DNA of 64,000 nt from assembly GCF_030846775.1 (NCBI RefSeq), contig NZ_CP132910.1, positions 124,001 to 188,000 on the forward strand. Direction: 5' to 3'. Of this stretch, positions 18,520-26,290 are shown one piece after another. The position numbers were made by a program, and so were the translations under genes. Origin of the DNA: Geothrix sp. 21YS21S-2 (GTDB lineage Bacteria > Acidobacteriota > Holophagae > Holophagales > Holophagaceae). A model generated the notes under the pieces. It was not told the origin of the DNA and made no database searches. It saw nothing but the letters and a program-made list of their open reading frames with translations. Position 1 is the first letter of the stretch. Each line of letters opens with the position of its first letter.

Positions 18520-18708
18520 CCGGCTCGATCGCTATAAACATATGTAAATAGATTGCTTAGATCGTGGCCTGGGGATTGCTCCCGTTGGGCAGGCCCTTCC
18601 GATTCGCGCCAGGGCCTTCAAAGGATGGACCTTACCAACCACCGGGACGGCCAACCGGGGCTCCAGCCGGGAGCGCACGGGTGCCGCCCCGTCCCAAGGG
18701 GAACTGCG

Positions 18709-18981
18709 ATGAATCTGAAACTGGCTTTCCTGGTGCCCATGGCCCTGGTGGTCACGGGCTGCATGGTGACCGCCCGGCCTGATGGCGGCCTGTCGGTCGT
18801 CCCGATCCTTCCGACCGTCGTCGAACTGGGTGACGATTCGTACTACGCCCAGGGCGGCTACCATTACTTCTACACGGACGACCGCTGGTACTACTCCGAC
18901 AGGCTGGATGGCGCCCGCCGGGAACTGCCCCGCTCCCACTGGCCGCACGAGACCCGCCGCCGGGGCGGGTACCACCGATGA
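18709..18981 (+). CDS. Small lipoprotein
   Basis: A 90-residue product with a lipoprotein signal peptide (MNLKLAFLVPMALVVTGC, lipobox VTGC). A short Tyr-rich mature region follows (DDSYYAQGGYHYFYTDDRWYY), then a basic His/Arg tail. Tyr-rich Y-H-Y-F motifs are common in small envelope lipoproteins of unknown function. ATG 18709 is supported by AAGGGG eight bases upstream; the frame is also open upstream but with no better start. The stop overlaps the next gene by four bases (ATGA). Confidence 0.7.
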   Translation: MNLKLAFLVPMALVVTGCMVTARPDGGLSVVPILPTVVELGDDSYYAQGGYHYFYTDDRWYYSDRLDGARRELPRSHWPHETRRRGGYHR

Positions 18982-19199
18982 AACCGGCCAGCCTGATCGG
19001 CGTCATCCTGATCGTGGGCGGCGCCTTGGTCTTCATCTACCAGGGTTTCTCCTATACGAGCCGGGAGAAGGTGGTGGATGCCGGGCCCATCCGGATCACG
19101 GCCGACCGGACCCGGACGGTCCCCCTGCAGCCCATCCTGGGCGCGGTGGCGGTGCTGGCGGGCGTCGGCCTGCTGGTGGCCGGGAGTCGCAAGAGCTGA
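18978..19199 (+). CDS. Two-helix membrane protein of unknown function
   Basis: A 73-residue protein with transmembrane helices at about 4-22 and 51-68. They flank a short polar loop containing YTSREKVVDAGPI and a threonine/arginine segment. This small family is common in bacteria and is uncharacterised as far as I know. It is coupled to the lipoprotein by ATGA overlap and followed by a clear terminator, so the two form one short transcript. Confidence 0.75.
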   Translation: MKPASLIGVILIVGGALVFIYQGFSYTSREKVVDAGPIRITADRTRTVPLQPILGAVAVLAGVGLLVAGSRKS

Positions 19200-19215
19200 G
19201 TGAGGCTTGAAACCC

Positions 19216-19244
19216 AAGGGGTGTCCCTGGACACCCCTTTTTTT
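19216..19244 (+). terminator. Rho-independent terminator
   Basis: AAGGGGTGTC pairs with GACACCCCTT around a CCTG loop and runs into seven T residues (19238-19244). It ends the lipoprotein/membrane-protein transcript and lies just before the convergent encapsulin gene. Confidence 0.88.
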
Positions 19245-19265
19245 CTCGGCGAACCTGAACCGGAG

Positions 19266-20075
19266 CTAGCCGTCGACCAGCTCCAGGGCCACGGCCGCGG
19301 CCGGTTCCAGGACCCGGAAGGCGAAGGATTCGGTGAGGTAGAGGTGCACCTCCCGCGCGTCGTGGTTCTTGTAGCCGATGGCCAGGTCCTGGCCCACGGT
19401 CAGTTCGAAGTCCCCGCCCCGGCGGGACAGCAGGGCGCCGCCCTCCAGCGCCGGGCTCCAGTGGATGCCCCCGGTGACCATCGCCTCGACGCGCTGGCGC
19501 AGAGGGTAGGCCTTGGGGCTGCCCACCATCAGGCTCTTGTAGGGCGCCGTGCCGAGCACCAGGGCGAAGGGGCCGCCGATCTCAGCCTCCTGGATGGCCA
19601 GCAGGGCGGTTTCCACGGATTCGGTGAGCCGGTTGGGGTCGGCGTGCAGGGGCACCGGCGGATGGGGGGAGGCTTCCAGCATCCCGAGCATGCACCCTCC
19701 GGGGAAGCCCCGGTAGATGGCCTGCTCCTCGAAGGCCGCGGCCTTGCGGGCGGCTTCGCCCAGGGCCTTCAGGTCGGGGTTCTTCGCGCCGCGCTCCACG
19801 TCGTCCAGTTCCCAGATCCCCAGGGTGAAGGGGACGCGGATCTCCACGAGGGGCAGGACGCGGTGCAGGCCCCAGGCCACCTCGCCCGCGGCCGGGCCGC
19901 TGGCGGTCAGCCGGCCGAGGTTCACGGCCGCGAAGGCCATTCCGAGGGGACCGACGAAGTCCACCACCTTCCGTCCCGACAGGTTGCCCTTCAGGATCCG
20001 GGAACAGTGGAGGTCGATCTCTTCCCAAGCTTTGTCGACGATGGGCGCCATTGCGCGCCTGAACAGATCGGTCAT
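19266..20075 (-). CDS. Family 1 encapsulin shell protein
   Basis: A 269-residue HK97-fold shell protein that self-assembles into a nanocompartment (Thermotoga encapsulin is 264-265 residues). Recognisable family segments are the N-terminal WEEIDLHCSRILKGNLSGRK, VDFVGPLGM, the E-loop region, FALVLGTAPYKSL and the C-terminal DFELTVGQDLAIGYKNHD. The start is ATG 20075 with GGGAGGG upstream; the frame extends to 20120 but would run over that site. It lies 28 bases downstream of its predicted cargo, the encapsulated ferritin, on the same strand. Expected role: iron storage and protection from oxidative stress. Confidence 0.93.
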   Translation of the reverse strand: MTDLFRRAMAPIVDKAWEEIDLHCSRILKGNLSGRKVVDFVGPLGMAFAAVNLGRLTASGPAAGEVAWGLHRVLPLVEIRVPFTLGIWELDDVERGAKNPDLKALGEAARKAAAFEEQAIYRGFPGGCMLGMLEASPHPPVPLHADPNRLTESVETALLAIQEAEIGGPFALVLGTAPYKSLMVGSPKAYPLRQRVEAMVTGGIHWSPALEGGALLSRRGGDFELTVGQDLAIGYKNHDAREVHLYLTESFAFRVLEPAAAVALELVDG

Positions 20076-20103
20076 GGATTTCCCTCCCGGGCTGGACGCC
20101 CAA

Positions 20104-20442
20104 TCACTTCGTGGTTCCAAGTCCCAGCCCGAGCCCCTGGGCCCCGGGTTCCGCCTTCCGGGCGGCCAGGGCCACCAGGTCCCCCGTGGAGAACAGGAAC
20201 TTGCGCATCTGGGGGTCGAATTCGGGCATGGCCCGGCGCAGCCATTCCAGCAGCATCATGGCGTGCTCCATCTCGTCGTCGCGGTTGTGGGCCAGGATGG
20301 CCTTCAGGGACTCGTCCCGGGCCACGTCCACGCGCTGGTGGTAGAAGTCGATGGCTTCGAGCTCCTCCTGCAGGCTGGCCAGGGCCCGGTGGATGTTGTG
20401 CGCTTCGCTGGACAGTCCAGGTTCGATGATTCCGCTGCTCAT
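20104..20442 (-). CDS. Encapsulated ferritin-like protein (EncFtn)
   Basis: A 112-residue two-helix ferritin-like ferroxidase that assembles into a decameric ring and oxidises Fe(II). The metal ligands expected for the family are visible: Glu29 in ELEAIDFYHQR, and Glu57 and His60 in DDEMEHA. The C-terminal tail ends in a Gly/Leu-rich segment (GLGLGLGTTK) that resembles encapsulin targeting peptides of the LTVGSLR/SLGIGSL kind, though it is not a standard match. Start ATG 20442; GGAGG lies 11 bases upstream. It is the first gene of the two-gene nanocompartment operon. Confidence 0.9.
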   Translation of the reverse strand: MSSGIIEPGLSSEAHNIHRALASLQEELEAIDFYHQRVDVARDESLKAILAHNRDDEMEHAMMLLEWLRRAMPEFDPQMRKFLFSTGDLVALAARKAEPGAQGLGLGLGTTK

Positions 20443-20743
20443 GGTGGTCCGTGCCTCCCGAAGACGTGGCAGGGTGGGGGAGCAAAATCCGGGCCATCCG
20501 TTAACGCCTCTGGATGTAGGCCGAAGGGCCCGGGCGGGCGGGGCTTCCAATCAGGGTGATGGATGGCCGCCTTCAAATCGACGGAATCGCCACCGGGCCC
20601 CGTTCGTTCCAATTGAAGGATCAACCCAACCATTCTGATCCCCCTGCCGGAGGGAAATCCTCCATGTTCCAACCCTAAAACAGAAATAATTTGACTTAAA
20701 TTCATGGCCCAATTCGTGCGATGGAGGGGTGGAGACAAACGCT
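20443..20743. other. 300-bp divergent intergenic region (encapsulin operon / kaiC operon)
   Basis: No gene is seen here. It must hold promoters for both directions. An AT-rich patch at about 20675-20705 (AATAATTTGACTTAAATTC) is the likeliest promoter area. GGAGG-GAAAT-CCTCC (20649-20663) is a short inverted repeat that could be an operator. The longest frames here lack convincing coding character. Confidence 0.4.
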
Positions 20744-21175
20744 ATGGTTCGAGATCCCGAGGCGCTGCGTGGGTTGGTCCGCGGAGTCATCGTGGCTCCC
20801 GGCGCCCCTTCCGATTCCGCGAGCGTGGCGTCGGCCTCGGTTCGCGCCTGGACCCGGGTGGTGGCGCAGCTGGCGCCGATCATCGGCCCGCGCGGCGTGG
20901 ATTCCCTCTTCCGGCGCTCCATCCAATTGGCCCAGGGGGAATTCCCATGGCTGGCGGCCGGGCCGGAAGCGCCCGATGGCGCCTTCCCTGCGGAAGCCTT
21001 CGCAGACTGCCTGGCGGCCCGCGATCCGGATGCCGCGGCCGAGGCCAGCGTCGAGCTCCTGGCTGCCTTCGCGGAACTGCTGGAGACCCTGGTGGGGCCG
21101 GGCCTGGCCCGGCGGCTGCTGGATCCCGTCTGGCGCGTCCCGTCCCCACCCGCATCCAAGGAGTCCGCCCCATGA
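20744..21175 (+). CDS. Unrecognised helical protein coupled to kaiC
   Basis: A 143-residue, alanine/leucine-rich, mostly helical protein (AWTRVVAQLAPIIG, VDSLFRRSIQLAQ, ASVELLAAFAELLETLVG) with no signal peptide or known motif. Its stop overlaps the KaiC start (ATGA), so the two are translated together; a role as an input or regulatory partner of the KaiC-like ATPase is inference from that alone. ATG 20744 is chosen; GTG 20729 is also in frame and would add five residues. A GGAG stretch lies nine bases upstream of the ATG. Confidence 0.65.
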   Translation: MVRDPEALRGLVRGVIVAPGAPSDSASVASASVRAWTRVVAQLAPIIGPRGVDSLFRRSIQLAQGEFPWLAAGPEAPDGAFPAEAFADCLAARDPDAAAEASVELLAAFAELLETLVGPGLARRLLDPVWRVPSPPASKESAP

Positions 21176-22659
21176 CCCGAAACGTGACCATCAAGCGCCT
21201 GCCCACCGGCGTGCCTGGACTCGATGCCGTCCTGGGCGGCGGCCTCCCCGAATTCTCCTTCAACCTCATCGTCGGCCAGCCTGGAACCGGAAAGACCACC
21301 CTGGCCCACCAGCTGATGTTCTCCCTAGCCACCGAGGCCCGCCCCGCGCTCTACTTCACGGTCCTGGGGGAGTCCCCGCTCAAGATGCTGCGCTACCAGC
21401 AGCAGTTCGCCTTCTTCGATGCCGCCATGATCAACACGTCGGTACGCTTCGTGAGCCTGGCCGGCGAGCTGGGCACCGGGGACTACCAGAAGGTCCTGGC
21501 GCGCATCATGCAGGAGGTCCTGGACCACGCCCCGGGACTGGTGTTCATGGATTCCGTGCGGTCCCTGATCGGCAGCATCGGCGGATCCCATTCGGACGAA
21601 TTCGCCCACCGGCTCGGGATGCAGCTGAGCAGCTGGCAGATCACGTCCTTCCTCATCGGGGACCCGCCGTCCGAGGGCGGGAACACCTCCACCCTGACCG
21701 TGGCCGACGGCATTTTCGTGCTCTCCCAGAGCGTCCTCCGGAACTCCATCGTCCGCAAGCTCCAGATCCAGAAGATGAGGGGCCAGGCCACCTGCCCGGG
21801 AATCCATTCCTTCCGCATCGCCGAAGCCGGCATCGAGGTCTATCCTTCGGCCGTGATCTCCGCGGACGACGGGTCCCTGCAGGCCGCTGACCCGGGTCCG
21901 CACCTCCGGCGCCGCCTGGCGATGGGCGTTCCGGGCCTCGACGAGATGCTGGGCGGGGGGCTCCCGGCGGGGTACTCCCTGCTGGTGGCGGGGCCTTCGG
22001 GATCCGGGAAGACCATCCTGGCCACCGCCTTCCTGGAAGAGGGGGTCCGCCTCGGCCAGCCGGGGGTGATGGTGGCCTTCGAGCAGACCCCGAGCCAGTC
22101 CTGGACCCGCACCATCGACGACCTGGTCCGGGCCGGGAAGATCGGCCTCATCAACACGCGCCTGCCGGACCTCTCCATCGACGAGATCGTCCAGCGCCTG
22201 GCGGAGGCCATCCGGCGGCTGAAGGCCAGGCGCGTCGTCCTGGACTCCCTGTCCGGCTTCGAGCTGGCGGTGGCGCCGACGTTCCGGGAGGAATTCAAGG
22301 AGTCCCTGTTCCGCATGGTCTCCCAGCTTTCAGGCATGGGGGTGACGGTGCTGATGACCGCGGAACTGGAGGACCGGTTCACCGACCTGCGGTTCAGCTC
22401 CTACGGCTCCGCCTTCCTCACGGACGCGATCATCGTCCAGCGCTACGTCGAGATCGGCAGCCGGCTGCGGCGGGTGATGGCGGTGGTGAAGGTCCGGGGC
22501 AGCGACCACAGCGACCAGCTGCGGCAGTACGAGATCACGGACGGCGGCATCATCATCGGCAAGCGCCTGGCCGAGTTCGAGGGGCTCCTCGGGGGCCAGC
22601 CCGCCCACAGGAAGGCGACCGGCCCCGAGCCGCCGGGGACGGGACCCGAGCCATGGTAG
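21172..22659 (+). CDS. KaiC-like tandem RecA-fold ATPase
   Basis: A 495-residue protein with two KaiC domains. Domain 1 has GVPGLDAVLGGGLPE and Walker A GQPGTGKTT (35-43). Domain 2 has GVPGLDEMLGGGLPAG and Walker A GPSGSGKTI (274-282) and a Walker B-like RRVVLDSLSG. Outside cyanobacteria such proteins are rarely clocks; they act in stress, motility or signalling switches and often sit beside sensor kinases. No kaiA or kaiB is present. AAGGAG precedes the ATG. The gene is followed ten bases later by a GGDEF/kinase fusion whose ribosome-binding site overlaps its stop (TAGGAGG). Confidence 0.9.
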   Translation: MTRNVTIKRLPTGVPGLDAVLGGGLPEFSFNLIVGQPGTGKTTLAHQLMFSLATEARPALYFTVLGESPLKMLRYQQQFAFFDAAMINTSVRFVSLAGELGTGDYQKVLARIMQEVLDHAPGLVFMDSVRSLIGSIGGSHSDEFAHRLGMQLSSWQITSFLIGDPPSEGGNTSTLTVADGIFVLSQSVLRNSIVRKLQIQKMRGQATCPGIHSFRIAEAGIEVYPSAVISADDGSLQAADPGPHLRRRLAMGVPGLDEMLGGGLPAGYSLLVAGPSGSGKTILATAFLEEGVRLGQPGVMVAFEQTPSQSWTRTIDDLVRAGKIGLINTRLPDLSIDEIVQRLAEAIRRLKARRVVLDSLSGFELAVAPTFREEFKESLFRMVSQLSGMGVTVLMTAELEDRFTDLRFSSYGSAFLTDAIIVQRYVEIGSRLRRVMAVVKVRGSDHSDQLRQYEITDGGIIIGKRLAEFEGLLGGQPAHRKATGPEPPGTGPEPW

Positions 22660-22669
22660 GAGGTCCGGA

Positions 22670-24814
22670 ATGGCCATGCTGGAACGGAAAAGAGTCATGA
22701 CAGCCTACGAACGCGGGCCCATGCCCGCGACACGCGTGGACCTCCGGGACGCCAACGAGCGCCTCGTGCTCGCCACGGTCGAGGCCCAGCGCCAGGCCGA
22801 GGCCGCCCAGAGCGAATCCGCCGGGCACGCGTACGCCGCCGAGCATGATTTCCTGACGGGGCTGCCCAACCGCTCCCTGCTCACCGACCGCCTCACCCAG
22901 GCCATCTCGCTGGCCCGGCGCAACGGCAAGAGCTTGGCGCTCATGTACCTCGACATCGACAACTTCAAGCTCATCAACGACACCCTGGGGCACACCCTGG
23001 GCGATCAGGTGCTGCAGTCCGTGGCCCAGCGCCTGCTGGCCTGCCTGCGGGCCTCCGACACCCTCTGCCGCCAGGGGGGCGACGAGTTCGTCGTCCTGCT
23101 GCCGGAGGTGGAGGCCCTCGATGACGCCGCCCTCATCGCCCGGAAGTTCCTGGCCGCGATGGCCCGGCCCCAGATGATCGATGGGCGGCCGGTCCCCGTG
23201 ACCCTGAGCATCGGGATCAGCCGGTATCCCGACGACGGCCAGGATCTCGAGGCCGTCGTCAGGCATGCGGACGCCGCCATGTACCGCGCGAAAGCCCTGG
23301 GGCGCAACAATGTCCAGGTCTTCGCGCCGGACATGGCCCACCCGGACGACCTGCCCGTCCCGGCGGCTCCAAGGGCCCTGAGGGGCCGGCCGGAGGGCTC
23401 CGGGATGGCCCGCACCCGCCACGCCGGCTCCAGGCGCCGGGCCAGTCGCCCCGGAGCTCTGCCCCGGCGCCTGGCCCAGGTGGACCGGCGCCTCGCGTCC
23501 CGGCTCCGGTCCGTGGCGCCGGTGGCCCAGGCCATCGGCACGACCCGCGCCCAGCTGCAGGAGGCGAACGAATGCCTCGTCATCGCGGCCGTCAAGGCCC
23601 AGTCCATGGCCGAGGAGGCCGACCGCGCCACCGCCGAGATCGCCCGCCTGAGCAGGATGGAGCGCCAGCTCCAGGAGGTCCAGAAGCAGGAATCCCTGGG
23701 TGTCCTGGCGGGCGGGGTCGCCCACGACTTCAACAACCTCCTCACCGCGATCCTGGGCAATGCCAGCATGGGCGCCACCGCGGTGGAGGAGCACGGCAAC
23801 GCGGCCCCCTACTTCGCGGTGATCGAGAAGACCGCCCACCGGGCCGCCGACCTCACGCGCCAGCTCCTGGCCTACGTGGGCAAGGGGCACCAGGACCTGG
23901 CCGAGGTGGACCTCGGCGTGGTGGTCAAGGAGATCAGCCTCCTGCTCCAGGCTTCCATCCCGAGTTCGGTCACCCTGGCGTTCGATCTGTCCGAACGCCT
24001 GCCCTTCGTGAAGGGGGACGCCACCCAGATCTTCCAGGTCCTGCTGAACCTCATCACCAACGCCAGCGAATCCTTTGAGGGCGCCCCCGGACACATCGCC
24101 GTCCGGACCCAGTCGGAGGCGCTGCCGGAGGCCCGGGGGGAGTCCCCGGACTGGGTGCTCCCGGCGGCCCCGGGCCGCTTCGCCACCCTGGAGGTGACCG
24201 ATTCGGGCGCGGGCATGGCCCCCGAGGTCCTGGCCCGGATCTTCGAGCCTTTCTTCTCGACCAAGTTCACCGGTCGGGGCCTGGGCCTGGCCGCGGTGAT
24301 CGGGATCATCCGGAGCCACGGCGGGGGGCTCACCGTCCGGAGCCGGCCCGGATGCGGCTCCTCCTTCAAGATCTACCTGCCCGCCATGACCGAGGCGCGG
24401 ACGGCCAAGGACCTGGAGGTCCGGGTCCAGGAGCGGGGCTCCGGCGCCATCCTCATGGTGGACGAGGATCCCGAGGCGCTGCGGGGGGTGCGGACGCTGG
24501 CCGAGGATCTGGGCTTCTCCGTCCTCGAGGCGGGAGGGGGCATGGAGGCCATCGCGCTCTTCCGGCAGCATCACCGGGATCTGGTCCTCGTCCTCATGGG
24601 CTTCGCCATGCCGGCCCTCGGCGGGAAGCGGGCCTTCAGGGCGATGCGCGCCATCGACCGCGAGGTCCCGGTGGTCCTCGGCGGACACTTCGAGGTCCCG
24701 GACCGGACCCTGGCCATCCAGGGGCTGGCCGGCATCCTCCGGCAGCCCTACCGGGCGTCCGAATTCACCAGCATGTTGCACCGGACCCTGGCCAAGGAGG
24801 TCTGGAGCGTCTGA
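22670..24814 (+). CDS. Diguanylate cyclase-histidine kinase fusion with degenerate receiver
   Basis: A 714-residue cytoplasmic protein with no transmembrane segment. Domains in order: helix 25-50; GGDEF 55-220 with intact GGDEF (136-140) and an RxxD inhibitory site at 127-130; a basic linker; a second helix 295-335; HisKA with His352 in VAHDFNNLLT; HATPase to about 572 (NLITNASES, DSGAGM, GRGLGLAAV); receiver 590-710. In the receiver the phospho-acceptor Asp is replaced (LMGFAMP) and the conserved Lys is Gln692 (RQPY), so it probably cannot be phosphorylated in the usual way. It should make c-di-GMP and may phosphorylate an unlinked partner. Co-transcribed with the KaiC-like gene. Confidence 0.9.
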   Translation: MAMLERKRVMTAYERGPMPATRVDLRDANERLVLATVEAQRQAEAAQSESAGHAYAAEHDFLTGLPNRSLLTDRLTQAISLARRNGKSLALMYLDIDNFKLINDTLGHTLGDQVLQSVAQRLLACLRASDTLCRQGGDEFVVLLPEVEALDDAALIARKFLAAMARPQMIDGRPVPVTLSIGISRYPDDGQDLEAVVRHADAAMYRAKALGRNNVQVFAPDMAHPDDLPVPAAPRALRGRPEGSGMARTRHAGSRRRASRPGALPRRLAQVDRRLASRLRSVAPVAQAIGTTRAQLQEANECLVIAAVKAQSMAEEADRATAEIARLSRMERQLQEVQKQESLGVLAGGVAHDFNNLLTAILGNASMGATAVEEHGNAAPYFAVIEKTAHRAADLTRQLLAYVGKGHQDLAEVDLGVVVKEISLLLQASIPSSVTLAFDLSERLPFVKGDATQIFQVLLNLITNASESFEGAPGHIAVRTQSEALPEARGESPDWVLPAAPGRFATLEVTDSGAGMAPEVLARIFEPFFSTKFTGRGLGLAAVIGIIRSHGGGLTVRSRPGCGSSFKIYLPAMTEARTAKDLEVRVQERGSGAILMVDEDPEALRGVRTLAEDLGFSVLEAGGGMEAIALFRQHHRDLVLVLMGFAMPALGGKRAFRAMRAIDREVPVVLGGHFEVPDRTLAIQGLAGILRQPYRASEFTSMLHRTLAKEVWSV

Positions 24815-25002
24815 ACGCCAAGCTCGACGGGATCGAGGCCAGGCTTGCCCACCTGCGTGGTGGGGGAGCACCACGCCGGCCTGCCCATCGAACAGGACCT
24901 GCCGATCGTGCTGGACAGCCGGGAGCACGCCTTCCTGGGGAACACCCTGGGGAGGGAGGCGTCCCGGAGCTTCGACGGCCTGGAGGCATTCGCGGTCTAA
25001 TG
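24815..25002 (+). pseudogene. Possible gene remnant
   Basis: The spacer after the fusion kinase carries protein-like text in two frames: LNAKLDGIEARLAHL in one, then GEHHAGLPIEQDLPIVLDSR continuing to FDGLEAFAV and a stop at 25000-25002 in another. There is no start codon with a ribosome-binding site. This could be the frameshifted end of a lost gene; chance coding in high-GC DNA is an alternative. Confidence 0.25.
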
Positions 25003-25007
25003 GGGGG

Positions 25008-26165
25008 ATGGTCCTCCACCTGCCCCCCCTGTATCCCATCACCGACCCCCGGTCGCCCGTGCCCCTATCCACCCAGGTCCTGAACCTGGGTGAAGCCGGC
25101 TTTCCCCTTGTGCAGTTCCGGGGCAAGCCCCTGGACGCCGCCGCCCAGTGGACGGAACTGCGGGCCGCCCTGGCTGGCGCCGCGGAGCGGGGCGGGTGGC
25201 CGGCCATCTGCGTCAACGACCGCGCCGACCTGGCGGTGCTGGCCGCCGCCGAGGGACTGGCGCCCTGGGGGCTGCACCTGGGACAGACGGACCTGCCGCC
25301 CGCGGAGGCCCTGCGCCTGCCGGGCCTGGGGGCCTGCCACCTCGGCGCCTCCACCCACGGACCCGGGGAGTGGAACGCCCCGGACCCCGCCTTCGACCAC
25401 GCCGGCGTCGGGCCCTTCCGCCCCACGTCCACCAAGGGCGACCACGAGCCCCCCGTGGGGCTCCAGGGCCTCCGGGAAGGCGCCTCCGCCCTGCGGACCC
25501 GCGGGGTGGCCCCGGTGGCCATCGGGGGCCTCACGGGCGCGGACGCCTCCGCCTGCTTCGGCGCCGGGGCGGAGGCGCTGGCCATGGTGGGGGAGATCAG
25601 CCGCAGCGGCAATCCCCGCGAGCTCCTGTGGGCGGCCCAGGCGGCGCGGTGGGCGGCGCGGCCGGTCCTGGAGCGGGGGCGGGGCGTCGTCATCATCGGG
25701 GGCAGCGGGGCGGGGAAGTCCACCCTGGCCCGGGCCCTGGCCAGGCGCCTGGGCCTGCCGGCCCGGGATTCGGACCGGGAGATCGGCGGGTCCATCCCGG
25801 ACCTCTTCCGGGAGCGGGGCGAGGCGGGCTTCCGGCTCCTGGAGGCCGAGAGCGTCGCCCGGTGCCTCGAGCGCCCCTGCGTGGCCGCCCTGGGCGGGGG
25901 CGCCTGGGAGGACCCGGCCACCCGGCGGCGCGTGCGCGAGGCGGGCTTCACGGCCCTGTGGCTGGCGGAGGTGCCGGCCCTGGCGTGGGCCCGGGTGGGG
26001 GGAGACCCCGACCGGCCCCTGGCGGCCGAGCGCGAGGCGTTCCTGGGCCGCTACCGTCGGCGGACCGCCGCCTGGTGGGAGGCTCCCATGGTGTTGCCCC
26101 TGGGGCGGACTCCTGGCGAACTGGCTGACGAGCTTGTAAAAAAAGATGGGTGCACCTATCCGTGA
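25008..26165 (+). CDS. ThiE-AroK fusion: thiamine-phosphate synthase plus shikimate kinase
   Basis: A 385-residue protein joining two unrelated pathways. Residues 1-205 are a ThiE TIM barrel (LVQFRGKPLD, ICVNDRADLAVLAAAEG, LHLGQTDLP, GASTHGPGEW, VGPFRPTSTKGDHEPPVGL, VAIGGL), which joins the thiazole and pyrimidine moieties. Residues 225-385 are a shikimate kinase: Walker A GGSGAGKST (231-239), DSD (254-256), LFRERGEAGFRLLE and ALGGGAW (294-300). It phosphorylates shikimate, two enzymes downstream of AroB after dehydroquinase and shikimate dehydrogenase. ATG 25008 follows a run of six Gs. The frame runs uninterrupted through the join, so this is a real fusion and not two overlapping genes. The barrel has FRGK where most ThiE have LREK, so activity should be tested. 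Confidence 0.88.
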   Translation: MVLHLPPLYPITDPRSPVPLSTQVLNLGEAGFPLVQFRGKPLDAAAQWTELRAALAGAAERGGWPAICVNDRADLAVLAAAEGLAPWGLHLGQTDLPPAEALRLPGLGACHLGASTHGPGEWNAPDPAFDHAGVGPFRPTSTKGDHEPPVGLQGLREGASALRTRGVAPVAIGGLTGADASACFGAGAEALAMVGEISRSGNPRELLWAAQAARWAARPVLERGRGVVIIGGSGAGKSTLARALARRLGLPARDSDREIGGSIPDLFRERGEAGFRLLEAESVARCLERPCVAALGGGAWEDPATRRRVREAGFTALWLAEVPALAWARVGGDPDRPLAAEREAFLGRYRRRTAAWWEAPMVLPLGRTPGELADELVKKDGCTYP

Positions 26166-26290
26166 CAATTTCGCTCCCGCATTGGGGTAACCTTTAAATC
26201 GTCAATTCCTTACTCCCAATTCGCGCCTCCGGCTCCGGGTCTGCCCCGGTTTTCAGGAAATCTGCGACACTACGGCAGCACTAGACTCCC

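Noticed and set aside
21172-22659. A full cyanobacterial-type circadian clock
   Set aside because: No kaiA or kaiB in the window, and the phosphosite region does not show the expected Ser-Thr pair clearly. A KaiC-like switch is the safer call.
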